From: GCA-2746235 sp049609225
GTDB taxonomy: Bacteria; Planctomycetota; UBA1135
Assembly (NCBI GenBank): GCA_049609225.1
Contig: JBMYYH010000017.1
Span: forward strand, 1-39,927
DNA length: 39,927 nucleotides
Reading direction: 5' to 3'
Shown here: piece after piece, positions 8,497-15,787 of the stretch
Numbering within the stretch: position 1 is the stretch's first letter
How the letters are laid out: each line of letters starts with the position of its first letter
The notes under the pieces: model-generated
What the model saw: the letters and a program-made list of their open reading frames with translations, nothing else
Told to the model about the DNA's origin: nothing
The model's database searches: none
Position numbers and translations under genes: made by a program

Positions 8497-8521
8497 GTAT
8501 GCAGGGGGTACCTGTGCATAC
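8497..8521. repeat. Inverted repeat in the leader of the DUF11 lipoprotein gene
   Basis: GTATGCA (8497-8503) and TGCATAC (8515-8521) form a perfect 7-bp inverted repeat with an 11-base spacer, 33-57 bp upstream of the ATG at 8464. GCGTA...GGGTACC also occurs twice in direct orientation around it. It could be an operator or an mRNA leader hairpin. No convincing promoter boxes were found in 8465-8610, and nothing else is seen there. Confidence 0.35.
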
Positions 8522-8610
8522 AGGGGCGTAGGGTACCACTGCCGCTATCTGAGAGGAACAGCCAGAATTCCCCCCCTCCGCCGGGTACGAAGTTGCTTTT
8601 CGAGGCCTGC

Positions 8611-8817
8611 CTAGGCCTGAAATTCCTCGAGCCAAGCCATCTGGATGGCCTCGAGGATTTTCTCATTACACTTATCGCGCTCGCCCAGGAATCCGGGCAG
8701 CGCCAAGACCTTGTCGATCAGGTCGGTGAAGCGCAAGGTCAGGGGGTCGATGGTGGGCTCGAGCTCCCACAGGGCATAGCCGATGTCGTCGACATCACTC
8801 CAGTTGAGCTGATCCAT
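8611..8817 (-). CDS. iscX: Iron-sulfur cluster assembly regulator IscX
   Basis: A 68-residue acidic protein matching IscX/YfhJ: it begins MDQLNWSDVDDIGYAL, has the LRFTDL segment in the middle and ends with NEKILEAIQMAWLEEF, the family hallmark. IscX binds IscS at the same site as frataxin and modulates sulfur delivery and iron access. An upstream in-frame start exists, but 8817 gives the usual family length and shares one base with the stop of fdx (TGATG), indicating coupled translation. It is the last gene of the ISC operon, as in E. coli. Confidence 0.93.
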   Translation of the reverse strand: MDQLNWSDVDDIGYALWELEPTIDPLTLRFTDLIDKVLALPGFLGERDKCNEKILEAIQMAWLEEFQA

Positions 8818-9173
8818 CAGTGCGACTCCTTCACGAGGTTGCGGTTCCATTCCGGGATCTCGACGACCAGGTCGACGGAACCATCGGGGACGGCCTGACA
8901 GGCAAGGCGGCTCTGCAGGGTAAGCCCCGGAGCGCGGTCGAGCATGTCTTCCTCATCTTCGGAGGCCTCAGAAACCGAAGCACTGCCCTCCTTTACGATG
9001 ACATGACAGGTGGAGCAAGCGCATACACCACCACAGGCATGATCAAGCTCGATCCCTGCCTCCAACGCGGCCTGCAGGATGCTGCCGATCTCGCCGTCGC
9101 GAGGTGGGGCGAGGTTCTCGGGGTCGACCTCGACGGCCTTGCCCATGGGTTCGAAAACGATGCGGTAGGTCAT
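8817..9173 (-). CDS. fdx: ISC-type [2Fe-2S] ferredoxin
   Basis: A 118-residue adrenodoxin-type ferredoxin. Cluster ligands are C47, C53, C56 (C-x5-C-x2-C) and C92. An additional C51 gives the CGGVCACSTC pattern; E. coli ISC ferredoxin also has this extra cysteine (C46), which separates it from redox ferredoxins of other systems. It supplies electrons for sulfur reduction and cluster formation on IscU. The ATG at 9173 overlaps the hscA stop by ATGA, and its own stop shares a base with the iscX start. Confidence 0.95.
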   Translation of the reverse strand: MTYRIVFEPMGKAVEVDPENLAPPRDGEIGSILQAALEAGIELDHACGGVCACSTCHVIVKEGSASVSEASEDEEDMLDRAPGLTLQSRLACQAVPDGSVDLVVEIPEWNRNLVKESH

Positions 9174-11059
9174 TCGTCGATGAGGTCGGTCACCTTTTGG
9201 TCGCGGACGGCTTCCGAAGCGACCTGATTCATCAGGAGTTCGGCGAGGGGATGCGCGGCTTCCTCAAGTTCATCGAGGATGCCCTTGAGCGGACCGGGGT
9301 CGGCGATGTGGTCGGCATCTTCGGCATCCTCATAAGCATCTTCGAGACGCTCGAGGTCACTGGCCGACATGCGCTCCCGCGCCAACTCCAGGTTCTTCTC
9401 GACCGCACGTTTGACGTTGGTGAGTTGCCCGCGCAGGTCCATCACCCGTCGCGTGACGAGATCCGATTCCGCGTTCTCCCATGCATCAGCAAGCATGGTT
9501 TCGACTTCCTCGTCGGTGAGTCCATGCTTCGGCTTGACCAAGGTCTCTGCCGCGACGCCACTGCGTTCTTCCTTTGCGCGCACATGCAGTACTCCATCGG
9601 CATCCAAGCTGAAGCGCACGCCGATCTGCGGTAGACCGGCGGGTTGGGGTGGCAATCCGCGCAACACGAACTCTCCAAGCACGCGATTGTCCGACGCCAT
9701 CTCGCGCTCACCCTGCACGATGGTGAACTTCACGGCGGTCTGGCCATCGACGAAGGTCGTGAAACCTTCCTTCGCCTGAGCCGGAATCGAGGAGTTGCGA
9801 TTGATCAACTTCGACACCGTGCCTTCGGCCGTGACGATGCCCAGCGATAGGGGTGTGACATCGAGCAGCAGTGCATTGCGTACTTCTCCACCCAACACAC
9901 CGGCCTGGATCGCGGCGCCCATGGCCACCACCTGATCCGGGTTCAGTTCATCATTGGCGGGGCGGTTGAACATCTGCGCTACCGCAGCCTTCACCAGTGG
10001 CACGCGCGTCGAGCCGCCGACCAGGAGCACATCGCTGATGTCCTCCGGCGTGAGCTGCGCATCGTGCAGCGCCATCGCGCAACCATCGAGGGTGCGTTGC
10101 ACCAAAGGCGCAATCCATCCCTGGAAGGTGCGCCAATCGATCATCCGCCGGTAAGCAATGCCAGCCGAAGGATCGTGATACACGAACTCCGCCTCTTCGC
10201 TTTCGGACAAGGCCTTCTTGGTGTTCTCGGCCACCAGACGCAAAGCCATGCGCGCTGCAGGATCTGCCAAGACATCCACACCCGACTGCTGCTGAATCTC
10301 GGCGGCACATTGCACCAAGATTGCGCGGTCAAAATCATCACCGCCCAGATGCGTATCGCCCGACGTACTCAGTACCCGGAACACGCCATCCTGCAGCTCC
10401 AACACACTCACATCGAAGGTGCCGCCGCCGAGGTCATAGACCACTACGCGCGCACTCTCCTTCTTGTCGATGCCATAAGCCAATGCCGCGGCCGTCGGCT
10501 CCGACACCATGCGCATCACTTCCAAGCCCGCCAACTGCGCCGCCCGACGTGTGGCTTGCCGTTGCGCATCATCGAAGTAAGCCGGCACCGTGATCACGGC
10601 ACGGTTCAGTTTCTCCTGCGGCAACTTCAACTGCACCATCGCGCGATCGCGACATGCAGCGAGGATCTGTGCACTCACTTCCTGCGGAGTGATGCGACGA
10701 TCGCCCAAGTCGATGTGCACCATCTCGCGATCCTCCGCATCGACCAGACGATAAGGCAAGGTCGCAGCAGTCGCCGCAAGATCCTTCATGCCGCGTCCGA
10801 TCAAACGCTTGGCCGAGAACACGGTGCGTTCCGGTTCGACGCGGGAGCGCTCCAAGGCAGCGCGTCCGACCACCGGGGCGCCATCGGATGGATAGCTCAC
10901 CACCGAAGGCAACAAGGGATCGCCTTCTTCACTGGTGAGCACGCGGGCTTCACCATGCTGATACACGGCGACCAGGCTATGGGTGGTACCGAGGTCGATG
11001 CCGAGGATGGGGCCGGCGTCGTCTTGGGGTTCCTGCCCGAGGATGGGGAGCTCGATCAT
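9170..11059 (-). CDS. hscA: Hsp70-type chaperone HscA for Fe-S cluster transfer
   Basis: A 629-residue Hsp70 family protein. The nucleotide-binding domain shows LGIDLGTTHSLVAV (phosphate-1, near residue 20), VYDLGGGTFDVSVLE (phosphate-2) and LLVGGSTRVPLV (adenosine). The substrate-binding domain follows (LSLGIVTAEGTVSKLI) and then a helical lid. HscA binds the LPPVK loop of IscU and uses ATP to promote cluster release. The start at 11059 (MIELPILGQ) is preferred to an upstream in-frame start because it overlaps the hscB stop by ATGA. Its position between hscB and fdx separates it from a general DnaK. Confidence 0.95.
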   Translation of the reverse strand: MIELPILGQEPQDDAGPILGIDLGTTHSLVAVYQHGEARVLTSEEGDPLLPSVVSYPSDGAPVVGRAALERSRVEPERTVFSAKRLIGRGMKDLAATAATLPYRLVDAEDREMVHIDLGDRRITPQEVSAQILAACRDRAMVQLKLPQEKLNRAVITVPAYFDDAQRQATRRAAQLAGLEVMRMVSEPTAAALAYGIDKKESARVVVYDLGGGTFDVSVLELQDGVFRVLSTSGDTHLGGDDFDRAILVQCAAEIQQQSGVDVLADPAARMALRLVAENTKKALSESEEAEFVYHDPSAGIAYRRMIDWRTFQGWIAPLVQRTLDGCAMALHDAQLTPEDISDVLLVGGSTRVPLVKAAVAQMFNRPANDELNPDQVVAMGAAIQAGVLGGEVRNALLLDVTPLSLGIVTAEGTVSKLINRNSSIPAQAKEGFTTFVDGQTAVKFTIVQGEREMASDNRVLGEFVLRGLPPQPAGLPQIGVRFSLDADGVLHVRAKEERSGVAAETLVKPKHGLTDEEVETMLADAWENAESDLVTRRVMDLRGQLTNVKRAVEKNLELARERMSASDLERLEDAYEDAEDADHIADPGPLKGILDELEEAAHPLAELLMNQVASEAVRDQKVTDLIDE

Positions 11060-11589
11060 GATTGCTGGGGCGTCGGCTGGAGGCCGTCGAGAGTGCGCTT
11101 GAGATAAACCGCCTCCGTCAACAAGGCGCGCAGGGGAGTGAGCGGTCCGGGGCAGAAATCCGCTTCCTGCCACGAGCGGAAGGCAGCGGTGAGGCCGACG
11201 ATGCGTTGCTGCAGATCCTCTTGAATGCGATCGCGCAACTTGGCGATGCGCATGGAATCTTGCGATTGCAGCGCGTTCTCGGCATCTTCCTTCAACTCCA
11301 TCATCTCCATGAGGAACTCTGGAGAGGAAGTCTGATCGGTGCCGTCGCCCATGGGGAAGCCGGAAAGCGCGAGCAGGGTTTCCGCGCGTTGGAGCGGATC
11401 CGCCAACATCGCATGCGCCTCATTCAGTTCGGCCATATGCACTTCCGCTTCGAGGCGCTCTTCCTCGGAAGCCAAAGCGAAACGATCCGGATGCCATTGC
11501 AGGCTTGCCTTGATCAACGCACCACGCAGGACGCAGTCGTCGAGATCGAAGCCGCGCGGCAGCTTCAGGATCAGGTAGGGATCAAGCAC
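11056..11589 (-). CDS. hscB: J-domain co-chaperone HscB
   Basis: A 177-residue protein with an N-terminal J domain that includes the HPD tripeptide at residues 33-35 (QWHPDRF), matching the HPD of E. coli HscB at 32-34. The C-terminal three-helix domain (EFLMEMMELKEDAEN and onward) is the IscU-binding part. HscB delivers IscU to HscA and stimulates its ATPase. It overlaps hscA by four bases and is preceded by a 59-bp gap after iscA that has no obvious signal. Confidence 0.94.
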   Translation of the reverse strand: MLDPYLILKLPRGFDLDDCVLRGALIKASLQWHPDRFALASEEERLEAEVHMAELNEAHAMLADPLQRAETLLALSGFPMGDGTDQTSSPEFLMEMMELKEDAENALQSQDSMRIAKLRDRIQEDLQQRIVGLTAAFRSWQEADFCPGPLTPLRALLTEAVYLKRTLDGLQPTPQQS

Positions 11590-11648
11590 AGGCCAGAAGG
11601 AAAGCCAGCCCGGCGTGAGGGGCCGCCGGTAAGGGAACGACAGTCAGG

Positions 11649-12002
11649 CTAGACCGAGAAGGACTCGCCGCAGCCGCAGCTACCCGTGGCATTCGGGTTC
11701 TGGAACTGGAAGCCGCGACCTTGCAGGCCATCGGTGTAGTCGAGCACCGTACCGTTGAGGTACAGGAGGGACTTCGGATCGCAGAACAGGCGGACACCAT
11801 CGAAATCGAAGATCTCATCACCCTCGGCAGGTGCTGGATCGAAGTTCAAGGTGTAGGTGAAGCCGGAACAGCCTCCACCCTTGATGCCGACGCGGACGCC
11901 AGCCGTGGCAGGTTGCTCATCTTCGGCCAATAGGCGCTTCACTTCCGCGATGGCGGAATCCGACATCTGGAAGCGCTTCTCGGTGGTTTCGGTTTCGCTC
12001 AT
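11649..12002 (-). CDS. iscA: A-type Fe-S carrier IscA
   Basis: A 117-residue HesB/IscA protein with the three conserved cysteines C45 (GGGCSGF), C109 and C111 (SCGCGESF). It carries or transfers clusters between the scaffold and target proteins. It differs from ErpA mainly by context: it lies in the ISC operon between iscU and hscB, and its ATG overlaps the iscU stop by ATGA. The N-terminus is about ten residues longer than E. coli IscA. Confidence 0.95.
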   Translation of the reverse strand: MSETETTEKRFQMSDSAIAEVKRLLAEDEQPATAGVRVGIKGGGCSGFTYTLNFDPAPAEGDEIFDFDGVRLFCDPKSLLYLNGTVLDYTDGLQGRGFQFQNPNATGSCGCGESFSV

Positions 12003-12412
12003 GCTTCTTCCTCAACGGCTCCGGATTGGACCGGTGCATCTTGTTTGCTCTCGTAATCGGCGAGCGCCTGTTTGATGGCGTCTTCGGCGAGCACAGAGCA
12101 GTGGATTTTAACCGGAGGCAGGGCCAACTCCTCGACGATATCCACATTGCGGATCGCCGTGGCCTCCTCGACGGTGCGGCCTTTGAGCCATTCGGTGGCC
12201 AGACTGGAGCTGGCGATCGCCGAGCCGCAGCCGAAGGTCTTGAACTTGGCATCCTTGATGACGCCATCCTCGACCTGAATCTGGAGTTTCATGACATCGC
12301 CGCATTCCGGCGCACCAACGATGCCCGTTCCGACATCTTCGGCTTCCTTGTCGAGCGAACCCACGTTGCGCGGGTTCTCATAGTGATCGATGACCTTGTC
12401 GCTGTAGACCAT
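11999..12412 (-). CDS. iscU: Fe-S scaffold protein IscU
   Basis: A 137-residue scaffold with cluster ligands C37 (APECGDV), C62 (FGCGSAIA) and C105 (KIHCSVLA), and the HscA-binding LPPVK at residues 98-102. Spacing matches E. coli IscU almost residue for residue. It lacks the insert of SufU proteins. New [2Fe-2S] clusters are built on it from IscS sulfur and then released by HscA/HscB. An acidic C-terminal extension (SGAVEEEA) goes beyond the usual end. It follows iscS after 18 bp. Confidence 0.97.
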   Translation of the reverse strand: MVYSDKVIDHYENPRNVGSLDKEAEDVGTGIVGAPECGDVMKLQIQVEDGVIKDAKFKTFGCGSAIASSSLATEWLKGRTVEEATAIRNVDIVEELALPPVKIHCSVLAEDAIKQALADYESKQDAPVQSGAVEEEA

Positions 12413-12430
12413 GGTTCTGGGATCCGGGGC

Positions 12431-13660
12431 TTAGTGGCCACTCCACTTGACGGTCGAAAGGTCGATACCTTCCATGGCCATCTCGTAAAGAGGGGACATC
12501 TCGCGCAGTTTCTGCACGGTGGAGATTGTGAGTTCCGCAGCATGGTCGACTTCCTCCTCGGTGGAGAAACGTCCGACGCTGAAGCGGATGGAGCTGTGCG
12601 CGAGTTCATCGCCGACGCCTAGCGCGCGCAGCACGTAAGAAGGTTCAAGACTGGCCGAGGTGCAGGCCGATCCCGAGCTGACGGCAATGCCGTGCATGCC
12701 CATGAGCATCGACTCGCCTTCGACGAACTCGAAACTCAGGTTGAGGTTGCAGGCAAGGCGACTGTTGGCATCGCCATTGAGATGGACATGGGAAAGCCCT
12801 TCCATCAACTTGGCTTGGAGGCGATCGCGAAGGCCGCCGACTTTGGCCTGTTCGCCTTCGCGATCCGCGAGGCAGGTTTCCAAGGCCTTGGCGAAACCGA
12901 CGATGCCCGGCACATTCAAGGTGCCCGAACGCATGCCGCGCTCATGCCCGCCACCATGCAGGACCGGCTCCAAGCGTACGCGCGGATTCCGACGGCGCAC
13001 GTAAAGAATGCCGGAACCCTTGGGCCCGTACATCTTGTGGGCGGAACCCGACAGCAGGTCGATGTTCATGGCCTGCACGTCGATCGGCTCCTTGCCGACG
13101 GCCTGCGTGGCATCGGTGTGGAAGAGCACGCCCTTCTCGCGACAGATCGCGCCGATCTCTGCGATGGGGTGCATGGTGCCGATCTCGTTATTGCCAGCCA
13201 TCAGGCTGACGAGCACGGTGTCGTCGCGGAGGGCGGCACGCAGTTCTTCGAGGTCGATGTGGCCCTTTGCATCCACTCCAAGCGTGGTGACTTCCCAACC
13301 TTCCTTGGCCAGGTAATGCATGGGATCCAGCACCGCCTTGTGCTCGGTGGCGCAGGTGATCAGATGTTTGCCTTTCGGCTTGTACATCCGCGCGACACCA
13401 AGGATGGCGAGGTTGTTCGACTCGGTGGCACCCGAGGTGAACACGATCTCGCGTGCTGCGGCACCAATGCCAGCGGCAATCGATTCGCGCGCCAGGTCGA
13501 CAGCCTTCTCGGCTTCCCAGCCAAAGGCGTGGTTGCGGGAGGCGGCGTTGCCGAAATGCTCCTTGTAGTAGGGGAGCATGGCATCGAGGACGACCGGATC
13601 GACCGGCGTCGTGGCCTGGTAATCAAGATAGACCAGGCGTTCGGAAGCAGAGGAGCTCAT
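12431..13660 (-). CDS. iscS: Cysteine desulfurase IscS
   Basis: A 409-residue PLP enzyme of the IscS (group I) type. The PLP lysine is K209 (SGSAHKMYGPKG) and the catalytic cysteine is C333 on the long mobile loop SSGSACTSASLEPSYVL, which is diagnostic for IscS rather than SufS. H107 (ATEHKAV) would stack on the PLP ring. The C-terminus ends in W-S-G-H, like the conserved IscS tail that contacts IscU. It makes persulfide from cysteine for Fe-S assembly and tRNA thiolation. Its ATG shares one base with the iscR stop. Confidence 0.97.
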   Translation of the reverse strand: MSSSASERLVYLDYQATTPVDPVVLDAMLPYYKEHFGNAASRNHAFGWEAEKAVDLARESIAAGIGAAAREIVFTSGATESNNLAILGVARMYKPKGKHLITCATEHKAVLDPMHYLAKEGWEVTTLGVDAKGHIDLEELRAALRDDTVLVSLMAGNNEIGTMHPIAEIGAICREKGVLFHTDATQAVGKEPIDVQAMNIDLLSGSAHKMYGPKGSGILYVRRRNPRVRLEPVLHGGGHERGMRSGTLNVPGIVGFAKALETCLADREGEQAKVGGLRDRLQAKLMEGLSHVHLNGDANSRLACNLNLSFEFVEGESMLMGMHGIAVSSGSACTSASLEPSYVLRALGVGDELAHSSIRFSVGRFSTEEEVDHAAELTISTVQKLREMSPLYEMAMEGIDLSTVKWSGH

Positions 13661-14112
13661 CAGACGGCGTAGCGATCACTCGCTAGTTCTTGCGGTGCAG
13701 CAGCTTTGTTTTCATCAGCCCCAGCCAACTCGGCGAGACTGTAGGTGTCGAGGACGGACTTGATGCGTTCGGCGACGACGTGAATCCCGCTTTGAATGGT
13801 GCAGGAAGGAGAAAGATCGCAACGGCCACCATCGGCACATTCCGCGACCTTGACTGGGCCTTCGAGGATCTCGACCACGCGGGCGAGGCTCAGATCCTCC
13901 GGCGAGGTGGTCAGGCGATATCCGCCACCCGGCCCACGTACGGCCTCGACGAGGTTGGCGCGCGACATGTCTTTGAGGACCTCTGCCAGCAAGCGCCTAG
14001 GAATGCCCAAATCGGACACGATGGACCGCACACTGGTGTAGGCGGGTCCGGACTGGGCCATGAAGGCCAAGGCCATCAAGCCATACTCGGAGCGTTTGGT
14101 GAGACGAAGCAC
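13660..14112 (-). CDS. iscR: Rrf2-family Fe-S-sensing regulator IscR
   Basis: A 150-residue Rrf2 regulator with an N-terminal winged helix (MLRLTKRSEYGLMAL to GPGGGYRL) and cluster cysteines C92, C98 and C104, at the same positions as in E. coli IscR. The fourth E. coli ligand, H107, is a glutamine here; the nearest histidine is H111. As first gene of the operon it should sense [2Fe-2S] status and repress its own transcription. The start is GTG at 14112: the family begins MLRLT or MRLT, but there is no Shine-Dalgarno, and the promoter at 14119-14147 predicts a leaderless mRNA. Confidence 0.93.
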   Translation of the reverse strand: MLRLTKRSEYGLMALAFMAQSGPAYTSVRSIVSDLGIPRRLLAEVLKDMSRANLVEAVRGPGGGYRLTTSPEDLSLARVVEILEGPVKVAECADGGRCDLSPSCTIQSGIHVVAERIKSVLDTYSLAELAGADENKAAAPQELASDRYAV

Positions 14113-14118
14113 GCAGGT

Positions 14119-14147
14119 AATATAGCATGCTTTGAGTGCTCTTTCAA
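14119..14147 (-). promoter_or_regulatory. Sigma-70 type promoter of the ISC operon
   Basis: On the minus strand TTGAAA (14147-14142) and TATATT (14124-14119) are separated by exactly 17 bp. Transcription would begin about 6-7 bases beyond the -10 box, at roughly 14112-14113, which is the iscR start codon. The stretch 14113-14203 is clearly more A+T-rich than its surroundings, as expected for a promoter region. Confidence 0.75.
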
Positions 14148-14151
14148 TAAA

Positions 14152-14169
14152 CTCGGTTTCGAGATAACC
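14152..14169. promoter_or_regulatory. Candidate operator upstream of iscR
   Basis: Two overlapping dyads lie just upstream of the -35 box: CTCG-N4-CGAG (14152-14163) and GGTT-N7-AACC (14155-14169). The position suits a regulator of the ISC promoter such as IscR, but neither dyad matches the E. coli type 1 or type 2 consensus as I remember them. Confidence 0.35.
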
Positions 14170-14203
14170 CTAAGATGTTTCTGGAAAACAACTTAAAGAT
14201 TTT

Positions 14204-14647
14204 TCATTTCTTAGCCCGACGTCGTCCCTCTTGCTCCGGAGCGACCTTTTTCATGATGTCGAGGAACTCCTTGGGCAGGGCGTGGGGGCGCCGGGTATCG
14301 CGCGTCAGGCACGCCAGCTCGACCTCACCGGTAGCACAGAGGCGCATGGAGTCCTGTTCGAAGACCTCGAAGGCGTAGCGGATGGTCGCTTTCGACCATG
14401 CTGCGATGCTGGTTCGAACGACGGCAATCTCGTCGAAGCGGAGGCTATCGCGGTAGCGGCAGGAGGCATCGGTGACCGGCAGCATCAACCCCATGACCTC
14501 TTCCATATCGCGGTAGATGAAGCCCTGCGACCGCGCCCACTCGGTGCGCCCCATCTCGAAGAGGTCGAGGTAGCGGCTGTAGTACAGGACGCCCATCTGG
14601 TCGATGTCGCGGTAGAGAATGCGGTAGGTGGAGTCCTGGTAGACCAT
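14204..14647 (-). CDS. YbgC/FadM-like acyl-CoA thioesterase (hotdog fold)
   Basis: A 147-residue 4HBT-family protein. The N-terminal RILYRDIDQMGVLYYSRYLD carries the conserved Asp and the 'D..GV.YY..Y' motif of YbgC-type thioesterases, followed by the helix LFEMGRTEW. Such enzymes hydrolyse acyl-CoA or related thioesters in the cytoplasm; YbgC proteins often act with the Tol-Pal envelope system, but no tol genes are seen here. The start at 14647 (MVYQDSTY) is chosen because the 51 residues an earlier start would add have no family character and overlap the divergent gene at 14702. The tail is very basic (EGRRRAKK). Confidence 0.85.
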   Translation of the reverse strand: MVYQDSTYRILYRDIDQMGVLYYSRYLDLFEMGRTEWARSQGFIYRDMEEVMGLMLPVTDASCRYRDSLRFDEIAVVRTSIAAWSKATIRYAFEVFEQDSMRLCATGEVELACLTRDTRRPHALPKEFLDIMKKVAPEQEGRRRAKK

Positions 14648-14701
14648 GTGCAGATTGTAGACGTGGCGCGGAGGCCTCTCATCTGAGACAATCCCCGCTT
14701 C

Positions 14702-15583
14702 ATGGGTTCTGACCTGAGTCCCGACAAGTCCACACGCGAGCGCATCCTCGCGGCGGTGGGCTACTCCATCCTGATTCCGGGATTGGGGCACCTCCTGCAT
14801 GGGCGTCGTGGTTGGGCCTTGGCTTGGTTCCTGACCTGTCAGATTCTGCTAATCCTCGGCGTCACCCTCGCAGGCTCGACGCAGTTTGATTACGGCCGCA
14901 CCTTTGGCTTCGGCGGCAACGACCTGATCTTCTTCGTGATCCCTGAGGGCGGCAACTTCCTCGTCACGCAAATGGTCGCGCGTTTCTACCCGAGCATGGA
15001 GTTCGGCGGAAACTATCCGGATTCTCTGCCTTGGCGTCACCTGGGGCACATCCTTTCGGGGATGTCCGGTGTACTGGCGATGTTCGGCGCGGCGCATGCT
15101 GCTGGATTCACGCTGGCGGAAAACCAGCCCCTGCGCATTTCGGCTACCAAGAAGCCGATCAATCCTGGCAAGGCGGCGCTGTGGACCTTGCTTCTTCCTG
15201 GCCTCGGCCATTGGAAGACCGGCCGACGCTTCAAGGCGATCCTGCTCGGCAGCAGCATCCTCGGATTGTTCCTGCTCGGCATGGCCCTCGGGGATTTCGC
15301 CGACTTCAACCGCGCACGCCACCCTTACTACTGGGTGGGGCAGATGCTGCTCGGGGTGCCGGGCTGGTTGATTTCCCTGGCCACTGCCGGCCAGAAGTTC
15401 AGCGCCGTGTTGCCGTATCAGGATGCCGGCCTGTTGTTCACCACCTCAGCTGGTTTCTTCAACGTCATCGCCGCGCTCGATGCCTTCCATCGCGCCGAGA
15501 CCGATTGGCTGCGTGCCGGATTGAAGCCGAAGGATGAGACGCCGACCCCAGGTACCAAACCTGCTTCGGAGGTCACCTCATGA
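14702..15583 (+). CDS. Multi-pass membrane protein with repeated PGLGH motif
   Basis: A 293-residue integral membrane protein; it may belong to a family seen in planctomycetes (DUF6677-like, from memory). Two related segments can be seen: ILIPGLGHLLHGRRGWALAW near residue 24 and LLLPGLGHWKTGRRFKAIL near residue 160. Both join a hydrophobic segment to PGLGH, then GRR, then a further membrane helix, so the protein appears to be an internal duplication. 'PGLGH...G' also occurs in TM2-type proteins. The tail from about residue 270 is hydrophilic and Pro/Thr-rich. No enzymatic motif is evident. It overlaps the next gene by four bases (ATGA). Confidence 0.7.
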   Translation: MGSDLSPDKSTRERILAAVGYSILIPGLGHLLHGRRGWALAWFLTCQILLILGVTLAGSTQFDYGRTFGFGGNDLIFFVIPEGGNFLVTQMVARFYPSMEFGGNYPDSLPWRHLGHILSGMSGVLAMFGAAHAAGFTLAENQPLRISATKKPINPGKAALWTLLLPGLGHWKTGRRFKAILLGSSILGLFLLGMALGDFADFNRARHPYYWVGQMLLGVPGWLISLATAGQKFSAVLPYQDAGLLFTTSAGFFNVIAALDAFHRAETDWLRAGLKPKDETPTPGTKPASEVTS

Positions 15584-15780
15584 CATCACCCTATGTCATG
15601 TTCCTGCTGCTGATGGTCTTCAGCTTTGTTCTTGCCGTGGTACTGAGTTGCTACCGCGAGGATGAAAAGCCCGCGATCCTGCGCGGCATCGTGCGCCGCG
15701 GCCTCCTGTTCAGCGTTTCGGTGATCGGCTTTGCCGCCGTGGCCTACTTGGTCAGCGGCGTGGTGCTGATTCCCGCCTAG
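15580..15780 (+). CDS. Small two-helix membrane protein, unknown function
   Basis: A 66-residue protein with two hydrophobic helices (YVMFLLLMVFSFVLAVVLSC and LLFSVSVIGFAAVAYLVSGV) joined by a short charged loop (YREDEKPAILRGIVRRG). Its ATG overlaps the stop of the previous membrane protein by ATGA, so the two are made together and probably form one complex. The stop is only 7 bp from the convergent lipoprotein gene on the other strand, and no terminator is visible between them. Confidence 0.68.
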   Translation: MTSPYVMFLLLMVFSFVLAVVLSCYREDEKPAILRGIVRRGLLFSVSVIGFAAVAYLVSGVVLIPA

Positions 15781-15787
15781 GTTCGAC

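Noticed and set aside
8605..8620. Terminator after iscX (AGGCCT-AGGC-AGGCCT)
   Set aside because: The stem is only 6 bp of a self-complementary hexamer, overlaps the stop codon and has no T tract.
14155..14169. E. coli type 2 IscR site
   Set aside because: The dyad reads GGTT-N7-AACC, whereas the type 2 site as I recall it has CC on the left and GG on the right, so I list it only as a generic operator candidate.
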